Part shown: positions 27,770 to 35,411 of the stretch, piece after piece | How positions within the stretch are numbered: the first letter of the stretch is position 1 | Layout: every line of letters starts with the position of its first letter | Assembly (NCBI GenBank): GCA_963735115.1 | Contig: CAVTJR010000001.1 | Span: 1,364,001-1,428,000, forward strand | Length of the DNA stretch: 64,000 bases | Direction: 5' to 3' | Source: JAKACA01 sp963735115 | Lineage (GTDB): Bacteria > Actinomycetota > Acidimicrobiia > Acidimicrobiales > Bog-793 | Translations under genes and position numbers: made by a program | The notes under the pieces: generated by a model | What the model was told of the DNA's origin: nothing | Database searches by the model: none | What the model saw: only the letters and a program-made list of their open reading frames with translations

Positions 27770-28212
27770 TACGCAACCCGGCCGCCTGAACGCCCTGCAT
27801 CGGCCTTGTTGCAGCAGAGTTCCAGCTCAGCGCCGTCGGGGTCGCGAAAGAATACCGAGAGCGCCGGTCCGTAGGCTCGTACCTCGCCCGACGACGCCCC
27901 CGCAGCGATCAACTTCTGGCGCAGCTGTTCGAAGTCCTCCAGGCAGGCTGCCCCAACGCCGAAGTGATCGATCGGACCCCGCCCGCCGATCTGTCCCCGG
28001 TTGCCGACAATGGCGTCTTCGGGGACCTCGAAGGCGTGGAGCACCGCGGATCCGCCGATGTCGAGCACGGCGTTGCGGGGGTGTTCCCCGTCGGCGTCAT
28101 CCGTCGATTTGACTCCGGCACCGAGGACTCCCACATAGAACTCGACGTAGCGGTCGAGATCCGCGGTCAGGGTGGCGACGTGGTTGATGCCAGTGACGTG
28201 CACGGTCGTCAT
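27769..28212 (-). CDS. VOC family protein coupled to the cyclase gene
   Basis: 147-residue single VOC domain. It starts GINHVATLTADLDRYVEFYVGVLG and ends LSVFFRDPDGAELELCC, with the metal-ligand His in the first strand (INHVA) and Glu in the last. The ATG at 28212 has a weak Shine-Dalgarno-like purine run upstream. It overlaps the cyclase start by the TAATG arrangement, so the two form an operon, divergent from a TetR gene. The 292-base gap to that gene includes AT-richer sequence near 28460-28500 that probably holds both promoters. Confidence 0.85.
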   Translation of the reverse strand: MTTVHVTGINHVATLTADLDRYVEFYVGVLGAGVKSTDDADGEHPRNAVLDIGGSAVLHAFEVPEDAIVGNRGQIGGRGPIDHFGVGAACLEDFEQLRQKLIAAGASSGEVRAYGPALSVFFRDPDGAELELCCNKADAGRSGGRVA

Positions 28213-28504
28213 TTGCAGCTCCCTGCTTGTTTGGCTTGCTCGGTGATTGCTCCTGCATTCGGTTGGGAGCGTGTACCCAACGGGTTGACGAGTAGGCACA
28301 GCGGGGAGGTCGGCTCGACCATTGCTCGCCCCAGAACGGTCAGCACCCTCCAGCCCCATCCGGCCGCAGGTGCTTCCGCGCTGCTTCGTCGTCCAGGGAG
28401 GACCTCCCGATCGTCCTCAGGCCGAGGGAGGGCAGCGGGAGGGTCCACCACGATCTGATATGGATACAGTGAATATGTAGTCATTACTGCCATACTGTAG
28501 TGAC

Positions 28505-29191
28505 ATGGCCCCTCCTGTCAAGAGGCAGTACCGATCGCCGGCTCGAGAGCGTGCGGCGGCGCAGACTCGGGCCACGATCCGCGAAGCCGCAGCGCGTCTG
28601 TTCGTCGAGCAGGGCTACGCACTGACCACCATGCGCCACGTGGCCGATGAGGCCGAGGTCTCAGAACGCACCGTCTACTTGGTGTTTCCCACCAAACTGG
28701 ATCTGTTCGGCGAGGTCATCGGCATAGCGATGGCCGGGGACGACCAACCGATTCCCATCGCCCAACGCCCGGAGTTCCTGGAGGCCCTGGGCGAAAAGGA
28801 CGGTGCCAGGGCGATTGCCCTCAGCGTTGAAGGTGCGGCGGCACTTCTCGAGCGGGCAGGATCGCTGATCATGGCCGGGTACGAATCTGCGGGTGCGGAC
28901 GAAGGTCTCCGCGCGGCCGCAAGAGGGGGAGAGGCTGCACGAGCCCAGGACCTTCGATTGGTGACTGAGGCCCTGGCAACCCATGGCGCACTTCGCCCGG
29001 GGCTGACCGTTGACGAGGCAACCGACATCCTGCTCGCCTTGGCTTCCCCCCAGGTCCACCAGATGCTGCGTCGAGACCGCGGCCGCAGTCTGGGCGAGTA
29101 CAAACGAATGATCCGGATCGCCCTGCAGTCGGCGCTCCTGGCGGGACACCATGATGGCAATGCCGTTGACCCCACCTCGCGCGCAGAGTGA
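28505..29191 (+). CDS. TetR-family regulator
   Basis: 228 residues. The N-terminal domain reads ATIREAAARLFVEQGYALTTMRHVADEAEVSERTVYLVFPTKLDLFGEVI, a standard TetR HTH. The C-terminal half is helical and of unknown ligand, ending LGEYKRMIRIALQSALLAG. The divergent VOC-cyclase operon is the natural target. The gene stops just seven bases before repeat R4 begins. Confidence 0.85.
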   Translation: MAPPVKRQYRSPARERAAAQTRATIREAAARLFVEQGYALTTMRHVADEAEVSERTVYLVFPTKLDLFGEVIGIAMAGDDQPIPIAQRPEFLEALGEKDGARAIALSVEGAAALLERAGSLIMAGYESAGADEGLRAAARGGEAARAQDLRLVTEALATHGALRPGLTVDEATDILLALASPQVHQMLRRDRGRSLGEYKRMIRIALQSALLAGHHDGNAVDPTSRAE

Positions 29192-29197
29192 CTGTCC

Positions 29198-29438
29198 GGG
29201 TTTCGAACATCGGCAGTTTCCTCGGTTGGGAAATGCCAACGAAATACACCCCCTCTGATCAGAGAAGACGTCGTCATTCCGACAACACCGTGGAGGTGAT
29301 GAGACTAGGTTCGAACCCCTCCTGGCGAGCTGACCTGGGGTTATGCAGCGCGAAAGCCTAAGCTTGGGCAAATTTCGGATGCCGCAGGGCTCGCCAGCAA
29401 GGTCGGCGCCGGAAGTGATGAGACCATGTTCGAACCCC
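29198..29438 (+). repeat. Interspersed repeat copy R4 (units a + b)
   Basis: Unit a runs from GGGTTTCGAACAT (29198-29210) to GGTTCGAACCCC (ending 29319), 122 bases, with a hairpin variant GTCGTCATTCCGACAAC. Unit b follows with CTGGGGTTATGCAGCGCG and ends ATGTTCGAACCCC at 29438. It lies between the TetR gene and the end of the second S51 gene. Confidence 0.8.
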
Positions 29439-29484
29439 GTCGGCCACCGCCCCGCTCCCGGCGGTAGGGGGTAAGGCAAGACGC

Positions 29485-30192
29485 TCAGGTGCTTGCGGTT
29501 GTTGGGTCGAAGACTCTCCAATGCCCCTCCGAGACCACTTCGACGGTGTCGCCGGACACCTTGATCGCGGTCGCGTCGTCGATGGCGTACGTCGGGACGG
29601 GCACACCATCTGCCCACTTCTCGACGTTCGCCATTGAGTGCTCCTCAAAGATCGGGTCTGGGTTGTCGATGTGCACCCACATCGTGAAGTCGACCAGTCC
29701 CAACGCCCCGCCGGCCTCCAGTGCCATGTCGCTGCCCGGAGGGACGAACCGCCGGTTCGACTCGGCATCGCAGTTGTAGGGCGTCATGGCGATGCTCCCG
29801 GCGCTGACTCCCACGTAGACCAAGTGCTCCAGCGACGGCAGCAGCTCTGCGAGGCCGGACTGGCGCATCCAATGGCACAGGTACAGAACGTTGCCGCCCC
29901 AAACGAGAAGCGCGTCGGTCTCCTGGAGCGTGGGGACCCAACTCTCTCGCCGGATGCTGGGCAGCGCCGTGAGTTCCAACAAGCCCAGCGACTTCCAGCC
30001 CAGATCGCACAGCGGGCTGCTCGCCGCTCCGCTAAGTGCCTCCGCCGCCCCCTTGCCGCCACCTGGAAAGGGGTAGATCGCGGTGGGAATGAAGAGTGCG
30101 CTGGACTCGGCAATCGGCTTGCCGAGCAGATCGACCAGCGCGTCGCTGATGCTCGGGTTGCTGATGCCAGCGGAGGTGAGAAGAAGATCCAT
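29485..30192 (-). CDS. Peptidase S51 (peptidase E-like) protein, paralogue 2
   Basis: 235 residues, closely similar to the protein at 23316: DLLLTSAGISNPSISDALVDLLGKP, ALFIPTAIYPFPGGG, DALLVWGGNVLYLCHWMRQSG and the nucleophile elbow VYVGVSAGSIAMT. The histidine is kept in TMWVHIDNP. The ATG at 30192 gives an N-terminus that lines up with paralogue 1. It lies between repeats R4 and R5 on the opposite strand to them, so it could have been copied or moved together with the repeats. Confidence 0.85.
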   Translation of the reverse strand: MDLLLTSAGISNPSISDALVDLLGKPIAESSALFIPTAIYPFPGGGKGAAEALSGAASSPLCDLGWKSLGLLELTALPSIRRESWVPTLQETDALLVWGGNVLYLCHWMRQSGLAELLPSLEHLVYVGVSAGSIAMTPYNCDAESNRRFVPPGSDMALEAGGALGLVDFTMWVHIDNPDPIFEEHSMANVEKWADGVPVPTYAIDDATAIKVSGDTVEVVSEGHWRVFDPTTAST

Positions 30193-30271
30193 AACCGTCC
30201 TTGTCGAGGATGTGAACGACACTAGGTCGACCCGGATTTGGCCGTGGCGGGCCATCAGTCGTCAGAACCAG

Positions 30272-30480
30272 ATGCGCCGGTCAGGGCACCCAACGGGTGC
30301 CCTCGCCCCCAGTCCTCCTCGGCCGGGTCGCAGTCGCTGTGGCTGATTCCGCCGATCTCGGGGGTTCGAACATCATCATTTGCCTCGGTTGGCAAACGGT
30401 CGCGAGAAACCCCCATCTAGTAGGACGTTCGTTGTGATTCCTACAACGAAGTGGAGGTAAGGAGACGCTATTCCAACCCC
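30272..30480 (+). repeat. Interspersed repeat copy R5
   Basis: The left end GGGGTTCGAACAT (30361-30373) is intact; the right end is decayed to TATTCCAACCCC (ending 30480), 120 bases in all. The hairpin GTTGTGATTCCTACAAC is identical to R3. Similarity to R3 continues leftward to about 30272 (GCGCCGGTCAGGG, then TCGCCCCCAGTCCTCCTCGG). Confidence 0.8.
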
Positions 30481-30897
30481 CCTGACCAGGCCCGTGACCA
30501 GGTAGAACGGCTGAGGCGGCTCCTCGATATGGTCGCAACGATGCCTCCAGATAACGAGATCGCGGTACCAATACAGCTCCATCGCCGACTTCGCGAAGAG
30601 GAGGCCGGCAAGCTGGTGGCCGGCTACCTATCGGGCACCGAGGTCGGCGAACTCGCCGAGCGCTACGGCTGTCATTGAGACACCGTCAGCAAGGTGCTCC
30701 ACCGAGCCGGTGCACCGCGTCGCCAGAGGGGTGTGCCTGCCAACCGTGTCCAGGACGCGGTCGATGCCTACGTTGGCGGGGCCTCGCTCGCCACGATCGG
30801 TGCTGAGCTGTCGGTTCATCCGACAACGGCGGCCCGGACTCTGACGGCGAACGGCGTCCAGATCCGCCCGCGACCTGGTTGGCCGCGCGACCGGTGA
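30451..30897 (+). pseudogene. Recombinase-associated HTH protein with in-frame stop
   Basis: The frame contains two successive helix-turn-helix units: GTEVGELAERYGCH, then after an in-frame TGA (30676-30678) DTVSKVLHRAGAPRR, and ASLATIGAELSVHPTTAARTLTANGVQIRPRPGWPRDR. The pattern (Y-G-C-H-R-D-T-V-S-K-V-L, with the Arg codon CGA replaced by TGA) is that of small double-HTH proteins often found beside serine recombinases. A single nonsense change explains the break. The frame begins inside repeat R5, so the gene may also lack its 5' end. No catalytic recombinase domain is seen. Bases 30898-31159 show nothing recognisable. Confidence 0.65.
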
Positions 30898-31159
30898 CTC
30901 GACCGGCAAACGTTTGTCTGTTGCGCTAGTCGAGCGAGCGGGTCAACACAACCAAACGCCGACTCGGCGCTCTCCGCCCTCCTGGTCGAGCGTCGTTCTG
31001 TGCTTGCCCACGACCCGGCGTTCAGGGATGCACCTGACAGACTGGCGAGGCCGGGAAGTCTTCCAACACTGCCATGCACGATGACTCCGCCGATCGGTGG
31101 GCGTTTGACGGACGACACAGCTCTGAGCCGTTTCGCCGGACGACCAGAAGGGAGACGCA

Positions 31160-31684
31160 ATGGACATCATCAACTTGGGTGCGACGGACGGGCTGCCTCC
31201 AGTGAACTGGGCAAATATCGTCAAGGAACTCGACGCCGGATCGCCGCCAGATCCAGGCGCCCACAACGCTCGCACGACGTGGCTCTCGACCGTCAACGAG
31301 GATGGAAGCCCGCACGTGACGGCTGTCGGTGCACTCTGGCTGGACGGAAGCTTCTGGTTCCAGACCGGATCGGGTACCCGGAAAAGCCTCAACGTCGCCC
31401 GCGATTCGCGCTGCTCCATCGCTGTGTCGATCCGCGATGCGGATGTTGTCGCCGAGGGTGAGGCAGGACGCGAAACCGACCCGGTCACACTGACACGCCT
31501 TGCCAAGGCCTGGGCGGATCAGGGATGGCCCGCCGAACTGGATGAGTCCGGCGCCGGAATCACTGCCCCGTTCAACGCGCCGTCGCAGGGTCCTCCGCCG
31601 TGGAACGTCTATCGCATCAAGACACGTTCGGTGACCGTGACATTGGCTACTGAGCCGGGCGGACTGACCCGCTTCAACTTCTAA
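31160..31684 (+). CDS. Pyridoxamine 5'-phosphate oxidase-fold (PPOX class) protein
   Basis: Split-barrel flavin-binding protein of 174 residues. Typical features are RTTWLSTVNEDGSPHVTAVGALWLDGSFWFQTGSGTRKSLNVARDSRCSIAVS, the first three strands with the S-x-R-K-S/N phosphate-contact region, and a C-terminal WNVYRIKTRSVTVTLA. Related proteins bind FMN or F420 and reduce or deglycate small substrates; the residues visible do not settle which cofactor. It starts with ATG after AGGGAGA-type purines. No partner gene is seen. Confidence 0.8.
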   Translation: MDIINLGATDGLPPVNWANIVKELDAGSPPDPGAHNARTTWLSTVNEDGSPHVTAVGALWLDGSFWFQTGSGTRKSLNVARDSRCSIAVSIRDADVVAEGEAGRETDPVTLTRLAKAWADQGWPAELDESGAGITAPFNAPSQGPPPWNVYRIKTRSVTVTLATEPGGLTRFNF

Positions 31685-31942
31685 CCTCAGCCCAGCGAGG
31701 GGCCTGCCCGGTCTCGCCCATCGGCGAGTTCCTCGGGTCACAACTCCGCTCGCCTCGCCGCACCCTCGGCCCAGGTTCGGATTGCACAGATAACGACCCG
31801 CTCCCGGCGGTAGGGGGCAGTCGGCAAGCCTTCGTGGATGCTCTTGTACGATCAGGCATCGGAAGGTGCGGGTTCCGATTGTTGCGCAATCTGCAACCAC
31901 CCACCGACAGCCCCAGGCGATCAGAGGGACGAGGTTCTCGAC

Positions 31943-32687
31943 GTGTCCGTGAAGCCGTTGTCGAACAAGTCGGCACTCGTGACGGGAGGGTCACGCGGTA
32001 TCGGTCGAGCCATCGTCGAGCGGCTCGCCCGAGACGGAGCGACGGTCACGTTCAGCTATCTCCGAGACGATGAGGCCGCCGCTGAGGTAGTCCAGTCCGT
32101 CAGGGCAGCCGGCGGCGAAGCCTGGTCGCTGAAGGCCGACCAGGCCAAGAGCCGCGACATCAGGGAACACTTCGATGCCGCACGGGCGCATGGCGGTGGA
32201 TTGGACATTGTTTGTCAACAACGCGGCGATCGGAGTCGGGCTCCTGGCCGATACAAGTGACGAGGACTTTGACCGCGTGATGGCGACGAACCTGAGGGTA
32301 CGTTCATCTCGTTGCGCGAGGCTGCTCGACGGATCCGGGATCACGGTCGCATCATCAACATCTCCACGGTCAATACCGTGCTCCATGAACCGGGTATCGG
32401 CCTGTACGCGGCGAGCAAGGGAGCGATCGAGCAGCTCACCGTTGTCGCTGCTCATGAGTTGGGAGCCAGGGGAATCAACGGTGAACACCGTTTCTCCCGG
32501 CGCCACCGACACGGACATGCTCCGATCGCTCAATTCGACCGAGGAACTCGATGCGATGGCTCAGATGACTCCATTGGGTCGGATTGGCCAACCTGAAGAG
32601 GTGGCTGACGTTGTCGCCTTCCTCGCCGGCCCGGACGGGGCCTGGATGACCGGCCAGAACCTGCGTGCCGGAGGAGGCATTCGGTAG
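31943..32687 (+). pseudogene. Short-chain dehydrogenase, three frameshifts
   Basis: The GTG start gives ALVTGGSRGIGRAIVERLARDGATVTF (cofactor loop) up to GGLDIV near 32212. A one-base shift then gives NNAAIGVGLLADTSDEDFDRVMATNL. A second shift near 32300 gives REAARRIRDHGRIINISTVN and YAASKGAIEQLTVVAAHEL (active-site Y-x-x-x-K). A third near 32480 gives TVNTVSPGATDTDMLRSL and the normal C-terminus GQNLRAGGGIR at 32687. All parts of a 247-residue SDR are present and in order, so this is a recent pseudogene, or a badly sequenced gene. Three lesions in 745 bases favour decay. Confidence 0.85.
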
Positions 32688-33029
32688 CCGTCCCTGGCGG
32701 ACATCAATGGCTAATTGAATGCCCGACCTTCCCCACCGATCCGGCGGTGGGTGACACTTCCGGGCTAGCCGCAGCTTGCCCAGGCAGCCGACGATCGGCT
32801 CTCGCTCATCCACCCGGAGTCGGCCAGCTCCGCTACTCGGGGTGGGCTCAGTGGCTCCTCTACGATCGGCCTCTCCGGCGGCGGCCGGATCGGTCAGCTC
32901 GCATGGGACGGCAGCGCGGATCGACGGGCTTCGCCTGAGCGCTCGTTGTGCTCGCCGAGGAGGGCGACGCCGAGCGTGCCTGATTGGCAGACCGTAGGAA
33001 GCTGCAAGCGACCGGTCAAGCGATCGGAC
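32688..33029. other. Gene-free interval, nothing recognised
   Basis: About 340 bases of GC-rich sequence after the broken SDR. No family match or repeat unit was found until R6 begins. Confidence 0.5.
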
Positions 33030-33110
33030 ACGAGAAATGTCCGTTGAACAGCCAGAACGTTGTGATAACGACAACTGAGTGGGGACGGAGGTGTCTGAGT
33101 GGAGGTGATC
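33012..33110 (+). repeat. Interspersed repeat copy R6 (diverged)
   Basis: Contains GTTGTGATAACGACAAC, the hairpin of the family, preceded by TTGAACAGCCAGAACG as in R1 and R2. It is followed by AGTGGAGGTGAT without the GTTCGAACCCC end. The conserved GGAGG here lies seven bases before the GTG start of the next gene and may act as its ribosome-binding site. Confidence 0.6.
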
Positions 33111-33422
33111 CTCACAAATCCTAAAAATGGTCCTGCAGTGGCTACCAGCGATTTCTCACTCTCCACTCGCAGGCGTACGCTGCCGAACTGCCGAGACGAG
33201 ATAGTCACGGCGCTTGAATCACTGATCGCCGAGCACGGTTATCGCCCATTTCTTGTACGCGAGGTCTATGAGCGGATGGCGGCTCTTGGCACTTCCTACG
33301 CCGAGCTGACCGTCTACAAGGCGATGCAGCGGATGAAGCTGCCGGACCCGCGACTCCCTGGCCTCCGACTCGAACGCGTAGACACGGCGGGCTTTCGACT
33401 CATCAAGACCATCGCGAGCTAA
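33099..33422 (+). CDS. Small winged-helix-like protein (DUF7669-like)
   Basis: 107 residues. The C-terminal 75 read like a compact wHTH: DEIVTALESLIAEHGYRPFLVREVYERMAALGTSYAELTVYKAMQRM. This resembles DUF7669-type domains (REVYERM..GTSYAE.T), which occur in defence and mobile regions. The GTG at 33099 has GGAGGTG seven bases upstream; a GTG at 33138 is a possible alternative. A second, broken copy lies at 38757, and the two bracket a 5.4-kb segment. Function is unknown; DNA binding is inferred from the fold guess only. Confidence 0.55.
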   Translation: MEVILTNPKNGPAVATSDFSLSTRRRTLPNCRDEIVTALESLIAEHGYRPFLVREVYERMAALGTSYAELTVYKAMQRMKLPDPRLPGLRLERVDTAGFRLIKTIAS

Positions 33423-33455
33423 CGCTGTCGCGATCCTCGCGGTTCGTGTCTCACG

Positions 33456-33608
33456 CTACGCAAGAAACAAGGCCAGGCCGCCACCCACGAGAGTCCAAAC
33501 GGAACATTGTGTCTGTGTCTGGACCGCTTCCTCGGCGTCGCGCACACTGACCGCGATGCGGTAGGCAATAGCGAACAGCAGGGGTCGCAACTCCTCGGCC
33601 CGGGTCAC
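33456..33608 (-). pseudogene. N-terminal stub of a SigJ-type ECF sigma factor
   Basis: A GTG overlapping the epimerase stop (GTGA) begins TRAEELRPLLFAIAYRIAVSVRDAEEAVQ, the region 2 start of SigJ/ECF41-like sigma factors (usually ...LLFAIAYRMLGSVSDAEDAVQEAFLR). After 28 residues the match stops and a short unrelated tail leads to a stop at 33456. NAD-dependent epimerase plus SigJ is a common operon, so a complete sigma gene was probably here before the winged-helix gene and repeat R6 were joined on. Confidence 0.7.
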
Positions 33609-34531
33609 GTCAGCCCTTGGGTGAAGCCCTGGCGCCACGACGGATAGAGCAGCTCCCAGCCAAGCTCGGCCTTGGCCCTGGCGTTGGAAAAGCCGCGCCC
33701 CTCGGTCATCATCGCCACTGCCACTTCCCCCGCCAGCAGACGAGCCAGCCACCCCGGGACCCGCATCGGTGGCTTCGCGCCCGCGCACGCGGCCAGGTAG
33801 GGCAGCCACTCACTGGCCGGCGCCGGTTCGTCGTCGACGATGTTGAATACGCCCGTTGCCGTTTGCTCCACAGCCAGGACGGTGGCGCTGGCCGCGTCGT
33901 CGAGATGCACCCAAGAGCAGTACCCGGTGCCCCCGCCGACAAGAGGAAACTTCCGCTTGCGTACGAGCTCGACTTGATCGTCGGTGGCGCCTGGCCCGTA
34001 GAGCCCCCCGTAGCGCAGGATCGCGCCACCAGCGTTGATGACTACATCTTCGAGGTGACGGACTGCCTCCATCACCGGCTGCGCCGCCGTTCCCATCATC
34101 ATGTCCAGCGGGTCCTTCTCGGTCTTCACCCTTCCGCCCTCGCGGATGCCGTTCCAGCTGGCGTAGCTCTGCGCGACGAAATGGGACACGCCAGTCGCCT
34201 CGGCGGCAGCCAGCAGGTGATCGGTCCCCTCGGTGCGCAGCCGATTGGTGGTGGCGAACCACCGATCCATGTGCTTCATATCGGGCTCGTGGGCGATCGC
34301 GGTCATCTGGTGCACGATCGCATCCGGCTGGGCCTCCGCCACCACCTCACCGACCGATACCCCATCCAAGCCGTCCATCACGACCGCCTTCGCGCCGAGC
34401 CGCTCCAGTAAGCCCAACTTGGCGGCTCTCGTCGTCGTAGCCGTCACCTGGTGGCCCCGAGCCACGAGCTGCGAAACCAGCCGTCGCCCTACGACCCCGG
34501 TCCCGCCTGCCACGAACACCTGCACAACCAT
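33605..34531 (-). CDS. NAD(P)-dependent epimerase/dehydratase-family protein
   Basis: Extended-SDR protein of about 308 residues. The Rossmann loop is VFVAGGTGVVGRRLVSQLVARGHQVTATTT. The active-site region contains SHFVAQSYASWNG and then GLYGPGATDDQ, though the classical Y-x-x-x-K is not obvious, as in many atypical extended SDRs. The C-terminal part FSNARAKAELGWELLYPSWRQGF is standard. The ATG at 34531 lies only two bases after GGAGG; a GTG at 34525, eight bases after, may be used instead. It overlaps the SigJ stub that followed it in the ancestral operon. Confidence 0.85.
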   Translation of the reverse strand: MVVQVFVAGGTGVVGRRLVSQLVARGHQVTATTTRAAKLGLLERLGAKAVVMDGLDGVSVGEVVAEAQPDAIVHQMTAIAHEPDMKHMDRWFATTNRLRTEGTDHLLAAAEATGVSHFVAQSYASWNGIREGGRVKTEKDPLDMMMGTAAQPVMEAVRHLEDVVINAGGAILRYGGLYGPGATDDQVELVRKRKFPLVGGGTGYCSWVHLDDAASATVLAVEQTATGVFNIVDDEPAPASEWLPYLAACAGAKPPMRVPGWLARLLAGEVAVAMMTEGRGFSNARAKAELGWELLYPSWRQGFTQGLT

Positions 34532-34745
34532 CACCTCCCTGATGCCAACACGCACTTTCAACAGGCCGCCAACATCGGCGATCAATGGTGGCGGGGGCCG
34601 ATACCACGCTTAGGTCAAACCGAGGTCGCTCTAATTTGCGTAGCTACAGCAGCGAAGGTCTGACCTCTTATCGGATGACCAAAGCCCGCGCTCCCGGTGA
34701 AGACGGCATGTGCGGCTCATTGGTGTGTGTGACCCGATGGCCCGA

Positions 34746-35411
34746 TCAAGTAAGCCATCCGGGGCGCACGAGACCAGTCTCGTAAGCGAGCACCACGAGT
34801 TGTGTTCTGTCGCGAGCGCCGAGTTTGGTCATAGTTCGACTGACGTGGGTGCGTGCGGTTGCCGGACTCATGTAGAGCCGCTCAGCGATCTCGTCGTTGG
34901 TAAGCCCGCCAGCCAAGAGGCGAAGGACCTCCCGCTCGCGCTCGGTGAGCACGGCGAGTTCGTTGGTTGGCCGAGAGGGCTTGGCTCGGGTGGCGAACTC
35001 CTCGATGAGCCGACGGGTCATATTCGGCGAGATGAGCGATTCGCCCGCCGCCACCACGCGCACTGCGGTAACGAGGTCGGCGGGCTCGGTGTCTTTGACG
35101 AGGAAGCCGCTTGCCCCGTAGCGCAGCGCATCGAAGAGGTACTCGTCGAGACCGAACGTAGTGAGGATGACGATGCGCACTGCGGCGAGGCGAGGGTCGG
35201 CGACGATCTGGCGGGTGGCTTCCAGGCCGTCGAGTTCGGGCATGCGGATGTCCATGAGCACGACGTCGGGCACGAGCGTCTTGGCGAGGGACACGGCCTC
35301 ATGGCCATTGGCCGCCTCGCCGACGACATCGATGTCGTCTCGGGCATCGAGGAGAGACCTGAACCCGCCGCGAACGAGGGCCTGGTCGTCGGCGAGCAGG
35401 ACCCGGATCAC
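34746..35411 (-). CDS. NarL/LuxR-type response regulator
   Basis: 221 residues. The receiver domain has acidic residues D8/D9, phospho-acceptor D54 (VVLMDIRMP) and K106 (GFLVKD). The C-terminal LuxR HTH reads LTEREREVLRLLAGGLTNDEIAERLYMSPATARTHVSRTMTKLGARDR. Its ATG overlaps the stop of the sensor-kinase gene (ATGA). With that kinase and the divergent ABC exporter it forms a DesK/DesR-like unit. Two palindromes in the kinase-ABC gap are candidate binding sites. Confidence 0.9.
   Translation of the reverse strand: MIRVLLADDQALVRGGFRSLLDARDDIDVVGEAANGHEAVSLAKTLVPDVVLMDIRMPELDGLEATRQIVADPRLAAVRIVILTTFGLDEYLFDALRYGASGFLVKDTEPADLVTAVRVVAAGESLISPNMTRRLIEEFATRAKPSRPTNELAVLTEREREVLRLLAGGLTNDEIAERLYMSPATARTHVSRTMTKLGARDRTQLVVLAYETGLVRPGWLT

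Noticed and set aside
28440..28510. TetR operator in the VOC-cyclase/TetR gap
   Set aside because: Short arms such as TACAGT and ACTGTA occur but are 23 bases apart and poorly extended. No convincing palindrome could be drawn.
14170..33110. Repeat ends (GTTCGAACCCC) as tRNA T-arms or integron attC sites
   Set aside because: The TTCGAAC loop resembles a tRNA T-loop, but the flanking bases do not pair and no D or anticodon arm is present. The integron core patterns RYYYAAC and GTTRRRY are not found at the ends.
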